Below are positions 7,962 to 10,231 of a DNA stretch of 10,231 nucleotides, piece after piece (positions within the stretch are counted from its first letter, which is position 1; each line of letters starts with the position of its first letter). The notes beneath the pieces are model-generated. The model made no database searches and had not been told where the DNA came from. It worked only from the letters and a program-made list of their open reading frames with translations. The stretch lies in assembly GCA_946887385.1 (NCBI GenBank), contig CAMPKU010000168.1, positions 1 to 10,231 on the forward strand. Reading direction: 5' to 3'. The translations under genes were made by a program, and so were the position numbers. This stretch comes from an uncultured Gammaproteobacteria bacterium (GTDB taxonomy: Bacteria; Pseudomonadota; Gammaproteobacteria; Rariloculales; Rariloculaceae).

Positions 7962-8525
7962 TTAACTACGTCCGCCGAGGAGCTTCGGCAGCATGCGTTG
8001 GAGCACGCCGTCTTTGCGGATGAAGTAATGCTGCAGCGCGGCTGCGACGTGCACGGCAACCAGAACGAGCAGGGCCAGTCCGACCCAGCCGTGCACAGCA
8101 AACAGGCGGTTCGCCCACTCTGCGTCCTCGCCAATGGCCGCGGGTATCGCGAACAACCCGAAGAACGGTGTCGAAGCGCCGAAAGCGGAGTTGGCGAGAT
8201 AGCCGATGATCGGCTGCACGATCAGCAACACATAAAGCGTGCCATGTACGGCGCTGGACAGGGCACGCTGCCATGACGCGATCGTCGGTTCCGCAGCGGG
8301 CGCGCCCACTGAAAACCTATTAACGACTCGCCACAGCATCAAGAGAAGGATCAGGACACCTAGCGACTTATGAAAATTGAATGAAGCGTTTTGCCAAGCG
8401 CCGAGCTCGACGTGGACTATTACCAATCCGAGCGGCGCCTGCACGAGCACGGAGATTGCGATCAACCAATGCAGCAGCTTCGACGTTGGAGGATACGCAA
8501 CCGGCGGTAGCGTGCCGTAAGTCAT
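7962..8525 (-). CDS. Cytochrome b561 family protein (CybB / superoxide-oxidase-like)
   Basis: A 187-residue four-helix inner-membrane di-heme b-type cytochrome (PF01292) expected to pass electrons between periplasmic and quinone pools. E. coli CybB, the closest match I can recall, oxidises superoxide and reduces ubiquinone. Helices lie at about 17-37, 51-69, 92-112 and 143-165. Histidines sit where family heme ligands are expected: His19 (LLHWLIA), His52 (FNFHKSLG), His145 (FAVHGWVG) and His159 (VAVHVAAALQHYF), with further His94 and His166. The C-terminal AALQHYFIRKDGVLQRMLP closely resembles the CybB ending. The ATG at 8523-8525 is preceded by AAGGAGG with 5-base spacing, the best ribosome binding site in the window. 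A different b561 paralogue with another electron donor remains possible, so no gene symbol is assigned. Confidence 0.93.
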   Translation of the reverse strand: MTYGTLPPVAYPPTSKLLHWLIAISVLVQAPLGLVIVHVELGAWQNASFNFHKSLGVLILLLMLWRVVNRFSVGAPAAEPTIASWQRALSSAVHGTLYVLLIVQPIIGYLANSAFGASTPFFGLFAIPAAIGEDAEWANRLFAVHGWVGLALLVLVAVHVAAALQHYFIRKDGVLQRMLPKLLGGRS

Positions 8526-8530
8526 ACAGG

Positions 8531-8537
8531 CCTCCTT
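8531..8537 (-). promoter_or_regulatory. Strong Shine-Dalgarno of the cytochrome b561 gene
   Basis: Minus-strand AAGGAGG lies 5 bases before the ATG at 8525. It fixes the start of the cytochrome gene and contrasts with the neighbouring genes, most of which lack a recognisable Shine-Dalgarno. Confidence 0.85.
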
Positions 8538-8597
8538 CGCCCACGCGGCGGACCGTGAGCAACCGGCGACACGCAGCGCGTCGCACCCGCTGTAAGC

Positions 8598-8617
8598 GGC
8601 TCCGCTTTCGCGAAGCC
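8598..8617 (-). terminator. Tetraloop hairpin downstream of the NHL gene, possible terminator
   Basis: Minus-strand GGCTTCGC-GAAA-GCGGAGCC folds into an uninterrupted 8-pair stem (one G-U wobble) capped by a stable GNRA loop, starting 16 bases after the NHL gene's stop codon. No T-tract follows, so it is not a canonical rho-independent terminator. It may instead protect the 3' end or assist Rho-dependent ending. The remainder of the gap 8526-8633 shows only the cytochrome ribosome binding site. Confidence 0.35.
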
Positions 8618-8633
8618 TAAAGTAGCGATCGAA

Positions 8634-9779
8634 TCAGCGCCGTTGCACCAGCACGAACTTCTGCGCACGCCGTTGATTGACGATCTCGGCGGTGTAGAGA
8701 TTCCCGTTCGAGTCCACCGCCATGTGGTGCACGATATCGAACTCGCCGGCGTTCGCGCCTCGTTGGCCCACGGCGCCGATCTGCGTCATCGATTGTCGAT
8801 CGAAAATCACCACGCGCATCGGGCCGGAGTCGACGACGTAGAGGAACTGCTGATTCGCATCCGGCGAGAACGCGAAGCCCGCCGGAACCGGCACCACGTC
8901 GCTGCCCTCGTTCGTGACGCGCACTTGCTGCAGAAACTCGCCCTCGCGCGTGAACATCTGGATGCGGTTGTTGATGCGGTCCGCAAGATAGACGATGCCG
9001 TCGCGCGACACTTTGATGGCGTGCGGCAACCCGAACTCAGGCGGGCCCTCGGGCGTGGTCTGCGGTTGCGGTACCGGCACGTTCGGCCCGAACGTTGCCG
9101 GCGGCGGGTTGCCGAACGCGCCCCACATGCGCTTGAAATCGCCAGTCTCCGAGTCGAAGACAATGACGCGCTTGTTGCCGTAACCGTCCGCTACGTAGAC
9201 CTCGTTTGCCTCCGTGTCGACGAAGACGTCGGTGGCTTGATGCACGTTCTGCGTATCGAGATTGCCCGTGCTCTGCCCGCGATGGCCGATCTGCATGACG
9301 AGGTCGCCGGCCATGGTGAACTTCATGATCATGTCGTCGCTGTTGGCGGGTGCCCCGTTCGTGGACGGAGTTGCACGCGGCCAGCCGGCGCGCCCGCCAA
9401 GCCACACGAAGTCGTCGGCGTCAACGAAGATGCCGTGCTCGCGTCCGAGCCACTCGCCGCCGTTGCCCGGCCCGCCCCAGCTCGTGAGCAGTTTCCCCGC
9501 GGCATCGAACTGAAGCACCGGCGGCGCGGCATTCGCGCGCTGCGCCTCTGGAATCGACTGCGGCACGTGCAGCACCCAGATGTTGTCGTTCCGGTCCACC
9601 GACACCGACGTCACCTCGCCGAGCACCCAATCATTGGGGATCGTCGGCCACGTTGGGTCCACCATGAACTGCGGCGCGCGAGGGCTGGTTTGAGCGTCGG
9701 CACTGCCCGCCATCCACACCGGTTGGGCCAGTACCGCCACGGCACCCACGAACGGCAACCATCGAAGTGTTGTTCTCAT
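8634..9779 (-). CDS. Exported NHL-repeat six-bladed propeller, peptidyl-alpha-hydroxyglycine alpha-amidating lyase-like
   Basis: A 381-residue protein with a Sec signal peptide (hydrophobic 8-24, likely cleavage after ADA at 27-29) and NHL blades through to the C-terminus, so it acts outside the cytoplasm. Blades include NVHQATDVFVD-x-VYVADGYGNKRVIVFD (179-209) and FGLPHAIKVSRDGIVYLADRINNRIQMF (249-276). These closely follow the eukaryotic PAL segments PTDVAV-DGYCNSRIVQF and VPHSLAL-VADRENGRIQCF. By hand alignment the PAL zinc histidines correspond to His115, His253 and His351, and the PAL tyrosine and one arginine to Tyr200 and Arg268. A second catalytic arginine appears replaced by Val72 (VLHVPQ), so lyase activity is uncertain and the natural substrate unknown. 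The start ATG at 9777-9779 has no clear ribosome binding site but gives a proper signal peptide. It is divergent from the DUF4159 gene. Confidence 0.9.
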   Translation of the reverse strand: MRTTLRWLPFVGAVAVLAQPVWMAGSADAQTSPRAPQFMVDPTWPTIPNDWVLGEVTSVSVDRNDNIWVLHVPQSIPEAQRANAAPPVLQFDAAGKLLTSWGGPGNGGEWLGREHGIFVDADDFVWLGGRAGWPRATPSTNGAPANSDDMIMKFTMAGDLVMQIGHRGQSTGNLDTQNVHQATDVFVDTEANEVYVADGYGNKRVIVFDSETGDFKRMWGAFGNPPPATFGPNVPVPQPQTTPEGPPEFGLPHAIKVSRDGIVYLADRINNRIQMFTREGEFLQQVRVTNEGSDVVPVPAGFAFSPDANQQFLYVVDSGPMRVVIFDRQSMTQIGAVGQRGANAGEFDIVHHMAVDSNGNLYTAEIVNQRRAQKFVLVQRR

Positions 9780-9787
9780 GAGCGACG

Positions 9788-9793
9788 ATGATA
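9788..9793 (-). promoter_or_regulatory. Possible -10 element of the NHL gene
   Basis: Minus-strand TATCAT matches the TATAAT consensus at 5 of 6 bases and ends 8 bases before the ATG at 9779, which would put the transcript start at or next to the start codon (leaderless). No -35 match is present; the GGCGCATGCGCC palindrome occupies that position, which would suit an activator-dependent or repressible promoter. Low certainty. Confidence 0.25.
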
Positions 9794-9808
9794 TGACGGC
9801 TTCGGCCG

Positions 9809-9822
9809 CGGCGCATGCGCCG
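9809..9822. repeat. 14-base palindrome, first copy of a repeated 13-mer
   Basis: CGGCGCATGCGCCG is a perfect 14-base palindrome in the 109-base gap between divergent genes. Its first 13 bases recur exactly at 9895-9907, with centres 86 bases apart. This could be a pair of operator half-regions for one regulator; GC-rich composition makes a chance origin possible. Confidence 0.5.
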
Positions 9823-9840
9823 ATGCGAAATCCGGCGCCG

Positions 9841-9869
9841 GGTAGTGCTCTGCGCTACCATCCGCAGAG
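9841..9869 (+). promoter_or_regulatory. Overlapping, mutually exclusive inverted repeats before the DUF4159 gene
   Basis: GGTAGTGC (9841-9848) can pair with GCGCTACC (9852-9859) with one G-U pair, and CTCTGCG (9848-9854) can pair perfectly with CGCAGAG (9863-9869). The two stems share bases and cannot form together. They lie 20 bases before the ATG at 9889, where a structural switch could act on translation. Whether this region is transcribed is not shown. Confidence 0.3.
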
Positions 9870-9888
9870 GATTCGTGCGGAGACGAGC

Positions 9889-10231
9889 ATGGAACGGCGC
9901 ATGCGCCTGATCGTGGCGGTTCTGCTGCTGAGCACGCTAACCACCGTCGTCTTCGCCCAACGGCTTTCGCCGCGGCTTCGCGCCGACGCCTGACCAGCCA
10001 TTGCGTGGCGAGCCGAAGGAGTGGACGTTCGCCCGGCTCGCGTACGGCGGCGGCGGCTTTCGCGGCCGCGGCGGCTGGGGAACGGATTATCCCGGCGCCG
10101 AGTACCACTTCTCGCAAGCGGTCGAGCGGTTGACGCGCATTGACGTGCATCCGGAGGGCCACGTGGTGAGCCCGGACTCCGACGAGCTGTTCGATTACCC
10201 GTGGCTCTATGCCGTCGAGGTGGGTTCCTGG
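9889..10231 (+). pseudogene. Exported DUF4159 protein gene, apparently frameshifted and cut by window end
   Basis: The ATG at 9889 has GGAG six bases upstream and begins a clear Sec signal peptide (MERRMRLIVAVLLLSTLTTVVFAQ, likely cleavage after residue 23). That frame stops at 9991-9993. The adjacent frame, open from just after a TAA at 9938-9940 to the window end, encodes EWTFARLAYGGGG, then WGTDYPGAEYHFSQAVERL and DELFDYPWLYAVEVG, a typical start of DUF4159 (PF13709). Dropping one base near 9961 gives AQ-GFRRGFAPTP-(then)-EPKEWTFARL, a smooth join of signal peptide and domain. Either the gene is broken or the assembly has an extra base; programmed frameshifting is less likely. DUF4159 has no settled biochemical function that I know of. 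The protein should be periplasmic or exported, like the divergent NHL protein. An alternative ATG at 9901 has no ribosome binding site. Confidence 0.8.
9895..9907. repeat. Second copy of the CGGCGCATGCGCC repeat, inside the DUF4159 start region
   Basis: This copy is identical over 13 bases to the one at 9809-9821. It contains the in-frame ATG at 9901 and begins 6 bases after the A of the likely start ATG at 9889. Protein bound here could block early transcription of the DUF4159 gene. Confidence 0.45.

Noticed and set aside
8643..9791. A 382-codon plus-strand ORF spanning the whole NHL gene.
   Set aside because: It is the antisense shadow of a high-GC gene. Its composition (His, Arg and Val rich, no domain) is typical of a shadow, while the minus-strand reading has a signal peptide and NHL motifs.
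9778..9888. Upstream ATG at 9778 as the start of the DUF4159 gene.
   Set aside because: It would put 37 residues ahead of a normal signal peptide, and the ATG at 9889 has a GGAG at correct spacing.
1..10231. CRISPR arrays, tRNA or rRNA genes, insertion sequences, toxin-antitoxin or phage-defence genes.
   Set aside because: No spaced direct repeats, RNA gene signatures, transposase motifs or terminal repeats were found. The XRE gene's partner is a large membrane protein, not a toxin-like small protein.

Overview
The window looks like ordinary chromosome from a GC-rich gammaproteobacterium, probably environmental. The best taxonomic clue is the phosphoenolpyruvate carboxylase, whose motifs and last residues (GIAAGMRNTG) match the gammaproteobacterial enzyme. 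The DeaD helicase with a DbpA-type C-terminal RNA-binding domain and the CybB-like cytochrome b561 fit the same origin. I see no tRNA, rRNA, CRISPR array, insertion sequence, integrase or phage gene. Genes are tightly packed, and no gene-free stretch exceeds about 110 bases.

Layout, left to right. (1) 1-2349, plus strand: most of a large LVIVD-repeat beta-propeller protein carrying an EF-hand/dockerin-like calcium loop, with its 5' end outside the window. (2) 4152-2377, minus strand: deaD, an ATP-dependent RNA helicase, convergent with the first gene. (3) 6917-4254, minus: ppc, starting at GTG. (4) 7918-6934, minus: a two-gene module in which a small XRE-type repressor overlaps a seven-helix membrane protein by 8 bases. 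A palindromic operator sits across its predicted promoter and the predicted transcript is essentially leaderless. (5) 8525-7962, minus: a cytochrome b561 (CybB/superoxide-oxidase-like) with a strong ribosome binding site. (6) 9779-8634, minus: an exported six-bladed NHL propeller resembling peptidyl-alpha-hydroxyglycine alpha-amidating lyase (PAL). (7) 9889-10231, plus: a divergently transcribed, exported DUF4159 protein, apparently frameshifted just after its signal peptide and cut off by the window end.

The minus-strand genes XRE, membrane protein and ppc are close enough to share a transcript (gaps of -8 and 16 bases). deaD follows after 101 bases and may or may not belong to it. ppc (anaplerotic oxaloacetate supply) and deaD (RNA remodelling and ribosome assembly) are housekeeping genes with no evident link to the regulatory module upstream of them. 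The most interesting places are the XRE/membrane module with its compact operator-promoter, the PAL-like propeller that keeps the metal histidines but appears to lack a catalytic arginine, and the NHL/DUF4159 divergent promoter, which holds a repeated 13-base near-palindrome. I do not see a convincing, wholly new multi-gene system.
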